DNA from: Crossaster papposus
Lineage: Eukaryota; Echinodermata; Asteroidea; Velatida; Solasteridae
DNA: 64,000 nt
Direction: 5' to 3'
NCBI GenBank assembly: GCA_037893245.1
Contig: JBAIAA010000351.1
Coordinates: 1 to 64,000 of the forward strand
Part shown: one piece after another, positions 1-10,200 of the stretch
How positions within the stretch are numbered: the first letter of the stretch is position 1
How the letters are laid out: the number at the start of each line of letters is the position of its first letter
Notes under the pieces: generated by a model
What the model was told of the DNA's origin: nothing
The model's database searches: none
What the model saw: only the letters and a program-made list of their open reading frames with translations
Made by a program: the position numbers and the translations under genes

Positions 1-1628
1 ATGTAGATGTAGATGGTACCAAGGAAGTGTTTTCCAAGGTCCGCATACACTGTTAAGAGGGATACTGTAGTTCTGAAGATGTTTTTAGATTCGGCCATCA
101 GCCAGCTTTGCATTTTCACAATAACTGTTTCTTCCCAATGGCACATTGTATATTCTAGCTAATTTTGAATGTTATCACACTAACAACTGACAGGTATGGG
201 TGGGATCAAGTCAGCTAGTGAAACCATATATCAGGCCAAAAAAACCAAATAAATTAGTTTCTCATCCTCGCGCACATCCTTTTTTGCTGCTGCATCAAAA
301 CAATTTGTTTATATTTGTATTTGTTTCGCATCGTCACTTTTCTCCCGATCTTAATTGTTCTCGTTTGCATTTTTTTAGAAGAGTGAAGCCTTATTATTAT
401 CATATGACGCGACACTATACAGTGTGGCAGGCCTGGAATTACAATTACAATTTGTTTAGGGAAAGGCCACTTTGGCCTTGGAGTATTCAAAATTTGGGAG
501 GGCACCAAGGCCAGTAGGAAGGGCGCCAAGGCCAAAATTTGAAAATAAAAAGGGTATGTCGCTGTATATACCACTAAAATAACGAGACGAAGTCCGTGGA
601 CCCATTACCCCTATTTATTTCGCACACCGCTGATGCAGGCAGGTGAAAACTAAAGCAAAATACACAAAATAGTTATTATTAAGCATTATAATTTAAAGAA
701 ATACAAATGTGCAATAAAATAATTACATTAGGTTTGGAGAAAATTGGGCAGCACCTTGTCGGCAAAATCAGTTACAGAGGAGCAACAATCAATCAGTTAT
801 GAAAATAAAGAAACCCGTATATAAACTTACAATCGTTCCCGGGGTAAGGGATCGTCCGCACACACAGCGAGATAAACAGGAATTTACGGCGGCATTCTGG
901 GGTGCTGCACAAATAATAAATACACGTATATAATTCAACAAATACCACTATAATTCTAGTAATTTGCAATTACTAACCCAAACTAAGAATTTATATTTGT
1001 TTCCCCGACGCACCATGAACTATAAAGGGCGTTGGCTCTGAGGAATGTTCGGATATTTCCATTAAAAGGCTTATAAACTAGAAGGCAAACAATTTAACAG
1101 CAATATAAACCTTAAGATAAATGCTTCCATGTAAATTACATCTTCGGAAATAAACATGATATAAATCAAAGGTAAAAATACTTACAAATGGTTGACTACA
1201 GAAAGAACGAAGTGAGTTGGTTGGGAGCGTGAACGCAACTGACTCAATCCCCCCCCGCGCGCCTCGGTGGTTAAGTGGGGCAACCAGAAATTACGTAATT
1301 ACATACCAAACATGCTCAGACCTACGGCTTATGCAAATAAGAGAACAATCATTTAACAGATGGAAAAATACATAGCGGTGACGATAACAGGGTACGAAGG
1401 CCACTTAGTTATGAAAGTTATAAAACAAACTACAACCAACGGCGAACTACTTTGTTGATTCAACACTAAAACAGGCCTCTTTATTGAACAAGTTTCCAAG
1501 ATAATAACTATTGATCCGTTGAACATTGTTACTCTATTAAATTCTTGTAGTTTAATCCGAAAAGTTTTGGACGGTGAAGGGATTCATTCACTAAAAAAGT
1601 TTTTCTAGTCATGCGTTGCAACAATTCC
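1..1628. other. AT-rich non-coding stretch, no gene recognised
   Basis: I see no credible coding region here. The open frames at 200-574 are low-complexity, overlap on both strands and have no recognisable motif. The stretch holds A/T-rich DNA, a small inverted-repeat cluster near 472-535, and a C-run followed by GC-rich bases at about 1250-1262. It could be intergenic DNA or an intron of an upstream gene. The sequence gives no basis for choosing. Confidence 0.6.
472..535. repeat. Small inverted repeat with ccaaggcc motifs
   Basis: A 10 bp arm TTGGCCTTGG at 472-481 is matched exactly by its reverse complement CCAAGGCCAA at 526-535. A further direct CCAAGGCC lies at 505-512 inside the loop. 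The flanks also pair roughly (TTCAAAATTT on the left, AAAATTTGAAA on the right). This could be the end of an old foldback element or a simple hairpin. I see no target duplication. Confidence 0.45.
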
Positions 1629-1629
1629 A

Positions 1630-1671
1630 CCAGAAGAGGGCGTTCAAACAACAGAGAGCGCCCTCTGTTGG
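1630..1671. repeat. Short hairpin with agagggcg / cgccctct arms
   Basis: The arms CCAGAAGAGGGCG (1630-1642) and CGCCCTCTGTTGG (1659-1671) pair with two mismatches across 13 bp around a 16 bp loop. GCGCCCTCTGTTGG-like ends recur on many animal repeats, so this may be a remnant of a mobile-element terminus. That is inference. Nothing else of an element is visible. Confidence 0.4.
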
Positions 1672-1768
1672 TCAATGTTTTTATTTTAGACTGGTCCCTT
1701 GTTTAAAGACGTCGGGTGTTCGTGTACAACGCGAGCGGGTGCCGAGAGAGTCGCGAATGCGTTGAACG

Positions 1769-2087
1769 CACTGACCTCTATACATGGACAGATCATCATT
1801 GTTCTATTTTGAAGTCGGCATGCGGAGAAGTGCAACATGGCGGACCCACGACGTCACTCTGTGAGCCAATGAAATGTCTAGGTGTTGGTACGATACGTAT
1901 TACGTAATGTTTATAAATACAAAACGTACAGAGTAAATCCACTAACCTAGGCTCTACACTGGACATTTCATTGGCTCACAGCAGTGACGTCTCGGGTCCG
2001 CCATGTTGCACTTCCAGTTCGCGCCGACTTCAAGTGTTAGCACAGCAGAATATGGACAATGATCCGTCCAGGTGTAGAGGTCAGTGG
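1769..2087. repeat. Large imperfect inverted repeat (foldback) with CRE, CCAAT and YY1-like motifs in each arm
   Basis: The left arm (1769-1882) and right arm (1959-2087) are inverted copies, separated by about 75 bp. Matching blocks in order from the outside inward are CACTGACCTCTA, TTGAAGTCGGC, AAGTGCAACATGGCGGACCC, the core GACGTCACT, and TGTGAGCCAATGAAATGTC. The right arm has a roughly 13-15 bp insertion relative to the left. The loop contains the palindrome ATTACGTAAT. Each arm carries a CRE-like GACGTCA, a CCAAT box and a YY1-like ATGGCGG. It may be a foldback MITE or a duplicated, divergent promoter. No clean target duplication was found, so the class is unresolved. The open frames across it (1716-1907, 1954-2184) mirror one another because of the inverted repeat and are not genes. 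Confidence 0.75.
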
Positions 2088-2178
2088 TTGAACGTAAACA
2101 ATTTACGCTAGTGCAACTTCCTTTGACTCGTTCGAGCGGATTGCGCTGCACGTACAAACTTATCGCGGAAATTCCCAT

Positions 2179-2404
2179 ATGCAAATTAGGTGAACAGCGC
2201 CGCTCATTATGACGTCATCGTACGTTCTCGCTTTACGCGCGTCATCGCCTTCGGCCACTTCCGGGTAGGTACGGACTCGTTTCAGTTTAATGAATGAATC
2301 ATTATGCATCGGGTACTGCACATGCGTAGTGATGGTATGAGAAAAAGCTAAGATGGCCGCTGTCTAGTAGTGCTGAAAAAAGCTTCCGAATCGGTGGAGT
2401 TTGG
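2179..2404 (+). promoter_or_regulatory. Candidate TATA-less promoter and short non-coding first exon
   Basis: Several motifs typical of animal housekeeping promoters cluster here: octamer ATGCAAAT (2179-2186), full CRE TGACGTCA (2210-2217), ETS core CTTCCGG (2258-2264) and a YY1-type AAGATGGCCGC (2350-2360). I see no TATA box. A consensus donor follows, TTTGG|GTGAGT, with the GT at 2405-2406, so 2350-2404 could be the end of a first exon. The ATG inside the YY1 motif opens only a four-codon frame (MAAV, then stop), so coding would have to begin in a later exon. Orientation and position, about 1.2 kb upstream of the TRMO exon, make TRMO the obvious candidate target. This is inferred from motifs only; there is no transcript evidence. 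Confidence 0.45.
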
Positions 2405-2953
2405 GTGAGTTATTGACAGTTTAAAAACTTTTTGCGTCTTCCTTTTTTGGAACTCAAAGTTCAGAGAGTCCATATTTGTAATAATGTTATTCTTTCTCAC
2501 CAAATTTCTTTGAAAATCAAGCGATTTAGTTCCGAATAGTTCATTTGTTTAGCTGTCGAATGGTGTTACACACGTGGGTAATCGGATTGATAGTGCGATG
2601 GTCGCGAGCAATATGCATGGCCATTTTTAGATGAAACTCCCAAAATTTGCCAATAATTCTCAAAGGATCACGTGATAAACTACACGCGGCGTGTGAACGC
2701 ATCAAGTTACATCGATGCATTGTTATGGAAATTGAGCGGCGGCGCATCGTTAAATATAGAATGACTGGAGGGGAATGACCAGCAAATTGGCGGGACAATC
2801 TTACGTCACAAAAGTCACTGATAATTTTGGGCATCAAATGAGTGCAAGTGCGCAGGCGTGCAAATTCCCGCATGATTTATGGGACAGGTTTGTAAAACTA
2901 ACACAAGTAAATAACGCGCTGGAAAACTGGTGTCGATTTTCCTTGATTTGCAG

Positions 2954-3014
2954 GTCAAGAATTGATCGTGAATACCTTAGAAGTTCGTTAACTCAGCTTG
3001 GATACATATGGAAG
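2954..3014 (+). other. Weak candidate upstream exon of TRMO
   Basis: It is bounded by an acceptor-like GATTTGCAG ending at 2953 and a donor-like GGAAG|GTTATT at 3014/3015. The open frame reads about 20 residues, ending LTQLGYIWK. In TRMO proteins a segment resembling P-[IV]-G-Y-[IL] lies shortly before the conserved N-G-T-P-R-Q motif, so the GYI here is suggestive. It is too short to be convincing, and the donor is weak. Treat it as a hypothesis. Confidence 0.2.
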
Positions 3015-3394
3015 GTTATTTAGACGATTTGTGTGGATTTTGGCGACATTTTGAACCACATTCAAGACATAATCATTCGTCAATATTCTTCTGGCTCGGC
3101 CTCTAGTAGCGCAAGATAATGCCCAAATGTAAAAAAAGCGATAACTAGAAGCCAGTAACTCGGTCTACACCACACCGTGTTTTGTCGCACCGAAAAATAA
3201 CTAGCTATTTACTTTACAAAATAGGGTCTGGAGCTAAAATTACTAGCCCAAATCAATATATCTTGGTATCAGTTTTCTTGTAGAAAGATTCTCCATCCAT
3301 TGGTATAGGTAGTTTTGGCCTCATGGAAGTGGAAGTATGCTTGTTCGTTGAGATATTATGCTTGTTGGTTTTTTTGGGGGCCATCCTGTGTAAG

Positions 3395-3570
3395 TTTCTC
3401 TATACAAACACATCAAGCCAACGTCAAGCTCCCCAAAAATGTCCCCATCTTCCGCTTTTAAAAATAGTTAGGACGAGAAAAAAATTTTTATTTGGCCTAA
3501 CAGACCAGTTTTCACTGGTTGCGATGAGTTACCACTCAGCAATTCAGAATCAAGAACCATTGAGTTTTAG
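3395..3570 (+). pseudogene. Weak, possibly degenerate TRMO N-domain-like segment
   Basis: The frame is open throughout. It shows an order-preserved but faint resemblance to the TRMO segment that precedes the HKNG motif: an F..N...QRQAP..C stretch, then LKI, then RTRKKF, then GLTDQFSLV, with spacing close to the family (compare NGTPRQ..C, L-R/K-I, basic patch, GL.QFSHVW). The strongly conserved NGTPRQ is not intact, and the FSHVW position reads FSLVA. A good donor (TTTTAG|GTAAAA, 3570/3571) exists, but its phase does not join in frame with the exon at 3628. It could be a decayed exon, a badly modelled real exon, or chance. Confidence 0.2.
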
Positions 3571-3627
3571 GTAAAATAAGTCTGGGACTTCAATAATTGC
3601 GCCCCAAATTGTATGTGTAATTTGCAG

Positions 3628-3787
3628 GATACTATTCATCTCCACAAGAATGGTGATGGGAGGTTCACCAAGGCCAAAGTGAAGCCGCCTCGTTTAGACG
3701 GAGCCAAGGTTGGGGTTTTCGCCATCCGCAGTCCCCATCGACCCAATCCTATCGGCCTGACCTTAGCCAAGCTGGATAGAATCCAAG
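3628..3787 (+). CDS. TRMO: Internal exon of TRMO (tRNA N6-methyladenosine methyltransferase, TsaA/UPF0066 domain)
   Basis: TRMO uses S-adenosylmethionine to N6-methylate t6A37 of certain cytosolic tRNAs. This exon encodes 53 codons plus one base, with no stop, and covers the most conserved part of the beta-barrel TsaA/UPF0066 domain. HKNG is near residue 7, KAKVKPPRLDGAKVGVF follows, then the signature RSPHRPNPIGLTLAKL. The acceptor is TAATTTGCAG|GAT (AG at 3626-3627) and the donor is CCAAG|GTATTC (GT at 3788-3789). The exon starts in phase 0 and ends in phase 1. One oddity is FAIRSPHRPN, where the family normally has Thr before RSPHRPN (here Ile). Its last 54 bp are the founder of the satellite that follows. 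The remaining coding exons, including the rest of the domain downstream, are not in this window, so whether the gene is intact cannot be judged. It could be a functional gene with a giant intron or a 3'-truncated copy. Confidence 0.85.
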
Positions 3788-4003
3788 GTATTCATAACCC
3801 CATCGACCCAATCCTATCGGCCTGACCTAGTAGCTAAGCTGGATAGAATCCAAGGTATTCATAACTCCATCGACCCAATCCTATCGACCTGACCTAATAG
3901 CTAAGCTGAATAGAATCAACGGTATTCATAACCCCATTGACCCAATCCTACCGGCCTGACCTAATAGCTAAGCTGGATAGAATCCACGGTATTCATATAA
4001 TAA
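3734..4003 (+). repeat. Founder cluster: four tandem copies of the TRMO exon end plus splice donor
   Basis: The first copy is the genuine exon end (3734-3787) plus the first intronic bases. Three more copies follow, beginning at 3799, 3866 and 3933, at periods of 65, 67 and 67 bp. Each reads CCCAT(C/T)GACCCAATCCTA..GGCCTGACC..AGC.AAGCTGGATAGAATC, then a GGTATTCAT donor-like end. Copies 2-4 gained two bases (CCTTAGC becomes CCTARTAGC), so the reading frame is lost. The coding-like frames at 3613-3825 and 4995-5177 are echoes of this duplication. The cluster ends in an (ATA)n microsatellite. Confidence 0.92.
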
Positions 4004-4268
4004 TAATAATTGGGGAGGCTAATCATCCTTACTCGCAGCTGGTGTGCTGAATTGCGAAGGATGCAAGTGACACCCAATGACTGTTCATGTGTCACGTCAC
4101 ATTAAAGAACCATTTTTTCAAAAGAACCTAAAAACAAATGTAAACATTGGTTTTTATGTTGATTATTTCCTAACGTTTCCAACAATGTATAGTTTAGCAA
4201 ATCTACACAAACAGTGAACGAAACTTTCAATATGTACATTATGAACCTGACTTGGAGGCAAGCGCTTT
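3990..4268. repeat. First copy of the ~260 bp satellite linker, preceded by (TAA)n
   Basis: The segment runs from the ATAATAATAAT tract through TTGGGGAGGCTAATCATCC to GGCAAGCGCTTTACACACAAGCC. It is unrelated to the exon and is repeated in every later unit. It contains a hairpin-forming pair GTGACAC ... GTGTCAC and the CRE-like TCACGTCA. An acceptor-like TCCTTACTCGCAG|CTGG (later TTACTTGCAG|CTGG) is also present. The (TAA)n edge suggests either the tail of an old retroelement on the opposite strand or original TRMO intron DNA that was co-amplified. I cannot assign it to a known family. Confidence 0.8.
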
Positions 4269-7253
4269 ACACACAAGCCACCCAACCCAATCCTATCGGC
4301 TTGATCTGTTAGCTAAGCTTGATAGAATCCAAGGTATTATATTCCCATCGACCCAGTCCTATCGGCCTGACCTTAGCTAAGCTGGATAGAATCCAAGGTA
4401 TTCATATTCCCATCGACCCAATCCTACCGGCCTGACCTAATAGCTAAGCTTGATAGAATCCAAGGTATATCCCAATCGACCCAATCCTATCGGCCTGAGC
4501 TAATAGCTAAGCTGACTAGAATCAACGGTATTCATAACCCCATTGACCCAATCCTATCGGCCTGACCTAATAGCTAAGCTTGATAGAATCCAATGTATTC
4601 ATAACCCCATCGACCCAATCCTACCGGCCTGACCTAATAGCTAAGCTGGATAGAATCAACGGTATTCATATAATAATAATAATAATTGGGGAGGCTAATC
4701 ATCCTTACTCGCAGCTGGTGTGCTGAATTGCGAAGGATGCAAGTGACACCCACTGACTGTTCATGTGTCACGTCACATTAAAGAACCATTTTTTCAAAAG
4801 AACCTAAAAACAAATGTAAACATTGGTTTTTATGTTGATTATTTCCTAACGTTTCCAAAAATGTATAGTTTAGCAAATCTACACAAACAGTGAACGAAAC
4901 TTTCAATATGTACATTATGAACCTGACTTGGAGGCAAGCGCTTTACACACAAGCCACCCAACCCAATCCTATCGGTTTGATCTGTTAGCTAAGCTTGATA
5001 GAATCCAAGGTATTCATATTCCCATCGACCCAATCCTACCGGCCTGACCTAATAGCTAAGCTGGATAGAATCCTAGGTATAACCCAATCGACCCAATCCT
5101 ATCGGCCTGAGCTAATGGCTAAGCTGAATAGAATCAACGGTATTCATAACCCCATCGACCCAATCCTACCGGCCTGACCTAATAGCTAAGCTGGATAGAA
5201 TCCACGGTATTCATATAATAATAATAATTGGGGAGGCTAATCATCCTTACTTGCAGCTGGTGTGCTGAATTGCGAAGGATGCAAGTGACACCCAATGACT
5301 TTCCATGTGTCACGTCACATTAATGAACCATTTTTTTCAAAAAAACCTAAAAACAAATGTAAACATTGGTTTTTATGTTGAGTATTTCCTAACGTTTCCA
5401 AAAATGTATTGTTTAGCAAATCTACACAAACAGTGAACGAAACTTTCAATATGTACATTATGAACCTGACTTGGAGGCAAGGGCTTTACACACAAGCCAC
5501 GCAACCAATCCTATCGGCTTGATCTGTTAGCTAAGCTTGATAGAATCCAAGGTATTATATTCCCATCGACCCAGTCCTATCGGCCTGACCTTAGCTAAGC
5601 TGGATAGAATCCAAGGTATTCATATTTCCATCAACCCAATCCTACCGGCCTGACCTAATAGCTAAGCTGGATAGAATCCAAGGTATATCCCAATCGACCC
5701 AATCCTATCGGCCTGAGCTAATGGCTAAGCTGAATAGAATCAACGGTATTCATAACCCCATTGACCCAATCCTATCGGCCTGACCTAATAGCTAAGCTTG
5801 ATAGAATCCATGGTATTCATAACCCCATCGACCCAATCCTACCGGCCTGACCTAATAGCTAAGCTGGATAGAATCCACGGTATTCATATAATAATAATAA
5901 TAATTGGGGAGGCTAATCATCCTTACTCGCAGCTGGTGTGCTGAATTGCGAAGGATGCAAGTGACACCCAATGACTGTTCATGTGTCACGTCACATTAAA
6001 GAACCATTTTTTCAAAAGAACCTAAAAACAAATGTAAACATTGGTTTTTATGTTGATTATTTTCTAACGTTTCCAAAAATGTATAGTTTAGCAAATCTAC
6101 ACAAACAGTGAACGAAACTTTCAATATGTACATTATGAACCTGACTTGGAGGCAAGCGCTTTACACAGAAGCCACCCAACCCAATCCTATCGGCTTGATC
6201 TGTTAGCTAAGCTTGATAGAATCCAAGGTATTATATTCCCATCGACCCAGTCCTATCGGCCTGACCTTAGCTAAGCTGGATAGAATCCAAGGTATTCATA
6301 TTCCCATCGACCCAATCCTACCGGCCTGACCTAATAGCTAAGCTGGATAGAATCCAAGGTATATCCCAATCGACCCAATCCTATCGGCCTGAGCTAATGG
6401 CTAAGCTAAATAGAATCAACGGTATTCATAACCCCATTGACCCAATCCTATCGGCCTGACCTAATAGCTAAGCTTGATAGAATCCAATGTATTCATAACC
6501 CCATCGACCCAATCCTACCGGCCTGACCTAATAGCTAAGCTGGATAGAATCCACGGTATTCATATAATAATAATAATTGGGGAGGCTAATCATCCTTACT
6601 TGCAGCTGGTGTGCTGAATTGCGAAGGATGCAAGTGACACCCAATGACTGTTCATGTGTCACGTCACATTAAAGAACCATTTTTTCAAAAGAACCTAAAA
6701 ACAAATGTAAACATTGGTTTTTATGTTGATTATTTCCTAACGTTTCCAAAAATGTATAGTTTAGCAAATCTACACAAACAGTGAACGAAACTTTCAATAT
6801 GTACATTATGAACCTGACTTGGAGGCAAGCGTTTTACACACAAGCCACCCAACCCAATCCTATCGGCTTGATCTGTTAGCTAAGCTTGATAGAATCCAAG
6901 GTATTATATTCCCATCGACCCAGTCCTATCGGCCTGACCTTAGCTAAGCTGGATAGAATCCAAGGTATTCATATTCCCATCGACCCAATCCTACCGGCCT
7001 GACCTAATAGCTAAGCTGGATAGAATCCAAGGTATATCCCAATCGACCCAATCCTATCGGCCTGAGCTAATGGCTAAGCTGAATAGAATCCATGGTATTC
7101 ATAACCCCATTGACCCAATCCTATCGGCCTGACCTAATAGCTAAGCTTGATAGAATCCATGGTATTCATAACCCCATCGACCCAATCCTACCGGCCTGAC
7201 CTAATAGCTAAGCTGGATAGAATCCACGGTATTCATATAATAATAATAATAAT
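4011..7253. repeat. Proximal, older satellite units of 676/542/676/673/676 bp
   Basis: Unit starts, taken at the T of TGGGGAGGCT, fall at 4011, 4687, 5229, 5905, 6578 and 7254. Each unit is a linker followed by exon-derived subunits: six in the 673-676 bp units and four in the 542 bp unit. Each lost pair of subunits accounts for 134 bp, consistent with unequal exchange in register with the 67 bp subunit. These units are more divergent than the distal ones: GGCAAGCGC against GGCAAGGGC, CTCGCAG against CTTGCAG, CCCAACCCAATCC against CCCAACCAATCC, and variable (TAA)n length. They look like the oldest surviving part of the array, next to the founder exon. Confidence 0.93.
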
Positions 7254-10200
7254 TGGGGAGGCTAATCATCCTTACTCGCAGCTGGTGTGCTGAATTGCGA
7301 AGGATGCAAGTGACACCCAATGACTGTTCATGTGTCACGTCACATTAAAGAACTATTTTTTCAAAAGAACCTAAAAACAAATGTAAACATTGGTTTTTAT
7401 ATTGATTATTTCCTAACGTTTCCAAAAATGTATAGTTTAGCAAATCTACACAAACAGTGAACGAAACTTTCAATATGTACATTATGAACCTGACTTGGAG
7501 GCAAGCGCTTTACACAGAAGCCACCCAACCCAATCCTATCGGCTTGATCTGTTAGCTAAGCTTGATAGAATCCAAGGTATTATATTCCCATCGACCCAGT
7601 CCTATCGGCCTGACCTTAGCTAAGCTGGATAGAATCCAAGGTATTCATATTCCCATCGACCCAATCCTACCGGCCTGACCTAATAGCTAAGCTGTATAGA
7701 ATCCACGGTATTCATATAATAATAATAATTGGGGAGGCTAATCATCCTTACTTGCAGCTGGTGTGCTGAATTGCGAAGGATGCAAGTGACACCCAATGAC
7801 TGTTCATGTGTCACGTCACATTAAAGAACCATTTTTTCAAAAGAACCTAAAAACAAATGTAAACATTGGTTTTTATGTTGATTATTTCCTAACGTTTCCA
7901 AAAATGTATAGTTTAGCAAATCTACACAAACAGTGAACGAAACTTTCAATATGTACATTATGAACCTGACTTGGAGGCAAGGGCTTTACACACAAGCCAC
8001 CCAACCAATCCTATCGGCTTGATCTGTTAGCTAAGCTTGATAGAATCCAAGGTATTATATTCCCATCGACCCAGTCCTATCGGCCTGACCTTAGCTAAGC
8101 TGGATAGAATCCAAGGTATTCATATTCCCATCGACCCAATCCTACCGGCCTGACCTAATAGCTAAGCTGGATAGAATCCACGGTATTCATATAATAATAA
8201 TAATTGGGGAGGCTAATCATCCTTACTTGCAGCTGGTGTGCTGAATTGCGAAGGATGCAAGTGACACCCAATGACTGTTCATGTGTCACGTCACATTAAA
8301 GAACCATTTTTTCAAAAGAACCTAAAAACAAATGTAAACATTGGTTTTTATGTTGATTATTTCCTAACGTTTCCAAAAATGTATAGTTTAGCAAATCTAC
8401 ACAAACAGTGAACGAAACTTTCAATATGTACATTATGAACCTGACTTGGAGGCAAGGGCTTTACACACAAGCCACCCAACCAATCCTATCGGCTTGATCT
8501 GTTAGCTAAGCTTGATAGAATCCAAGGTATTATATTCCCATCGACCCAGTCCTATCGGCCTGACCTTAGCAGCTGGATAGAATCCAAGGTATTCATATTC
8601 CCATCGACCCAATCCTACCGGCCTGACCTAATAGCTAAGCTGGATAGAATCCACGGTATTCATATAATAATAATAATTGGGGAGGCTAATCATCCTTACT
8701 TGCAGCTGGTGTGCTGAATTGCGAAAGATGCAAGTGACACCCAATGATTGTTCATGTGTCACGTCACATTAAAGAACCATTTTTTCAAAAGAACCTAAAA
8801 ACAAATGTAAACATTGGTTTTTATGTTGATTATTTCCTAACGTTTCCAAAAATGTATAGTTTAGCAAATCTACACAAACAGTGAACGAAACTTTCAATAT
8901 GTACATTATGAACCTGACTTGGAGGCAAGGGCTTTACACACAAGCCACCCAACCAATCCTATCGGCTTGATCTGTTAGCTAAGCTTGATAGAATCCAAGG
9001 TATTATATTCCCATCGACCCAGTCCTATCGGCCTGACCTTAGCTAAGCTGGATAGAATCCAAGGTATTCATATTCCCATCGACCCAATCCTACCGGCCTG
9101 ACCTAATAGCTAAGCTGGATAGAATCCACGGTATTCATATAATAATAATAATTGGGGAGGCTAATCATCCTTACTTGCAGCTGGTGTGCTGAATTGCGAA
9201 GGATGCAAGTGACACCCAATGACTGTTCATGTGTCACGTCACATTAAAGAACCATTTTTTCAAAAGAACCTAAAAACAAATGTAAACATTGGTTTTTATG
9301 TTGATTATTTCCTAACGTTTCCAAAAATGTATAGTTTAGCAAATCTACACAAACAGTGAACGAAACTTTCAATATGTACATTATGAACCTGACTTGGAGG
9401 CAAGGGCTTTACACACAAGCCACCCAACCAATCCTATCGGCTTGATCTGTTAGCTAAGCTTGATAGAATCCAAGGTATTATATTCCCATCGACCCAGTCC
9501 TATCGGCCTGACCTTAGCTAAGCTGGATAGAATCCAAGGTATTCATATTCCCATCGACCCAATCCTACCGGCCTGACCTAATAGCTAAGCTGGATAGAAT
9601 CCACGGTATTCATATAATAATAATAATTGGGGAGGCTAATCATCCTTACTTGCAGCTGGTGTGCTGAATTGCGAAGGATGCAAGTGACACCTAATGACTG
9701 TTCATGTGTCACGTCACATTAAAGAACCATTTTTTCAAAAGAACCTAAAAACAAATGTAAACATTGGTTTTTATGTTGATTATTTCCTAACGTTTCCAAA
9801 AATGTATAGTTTAGCAAATCTACACAAACAGTGAACGAAACTTTCAATATGTACATTATGAACCTGACTTGGAGGCAAGGGCTTTACACACAAGCCACCC
9901 AACCAATCCTATCGGCTTGATCTGTTAGCTAAGCTTGATAGAATCCAAGGTATTATATTCCCATCGACCCAGTCCTATCGGCCTGACCTTAGCTAAGCTG
10001 GATAGAATCCAAGGTATTCATATTCCCATCGACCCAATCCTACCGGCCTGACCTAATAGCTAAGCTGGATAGAATCCACGGTATTCATATAATAATAATA
10101 ATTGGGGAGGCTAATCATCCTTACTTGCAGCTGGTGTGCTGAATTGCGAAGGATGCAAGTGACACCCAATGACTGTTCATGTGTCACGTCACATTAAAGA

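Larger units (their letters stand above)
2405..3627 (+). other. Presumed 5' intronic sequence of the TRMO locus
   Basis: This lies between the candidate first-exon donor at 2404/2405 and the acceptor TTTGCAG at 3621-3627 just before the recognised TRMO exon. Apart from two weak candidate exons (2954-3014 and 3395-3570) I see nothing conserved. The long frames at 2541-2873 (minus) and 2775-3023 (plus) lack recognisable domains as wholes. If the candidate promoter is wrong, this is simply upstream intergenic or intronic DNA. Confidence 0.4.

Noticed and set aside
200..574. Overlapping ~105-residue open frames on both strands
   Set aside because: They are overlapping, low-complexity and without motif or splice context. 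They are chance frames in AT-rich DNA.
1262..1290. tRNA-like A box (GGTGGTTAAGTGG)
   Set aside because: No B box, no acceptor stem pairing and no cloverleaf could be found.
1716..2184. Two similar small open frames on opposite strands
   Set aside because: They are alike because the DNA is an inverted repeat, not because of protein conservation.
4995..5177. Open frame with SYRP..AKLDRI repeats, resembling a repeated protein
   Set aside because: It is an out-of-register echo of exon-derived 67 bp subunits. The period is not a multiple of three and stops appear in all other units.
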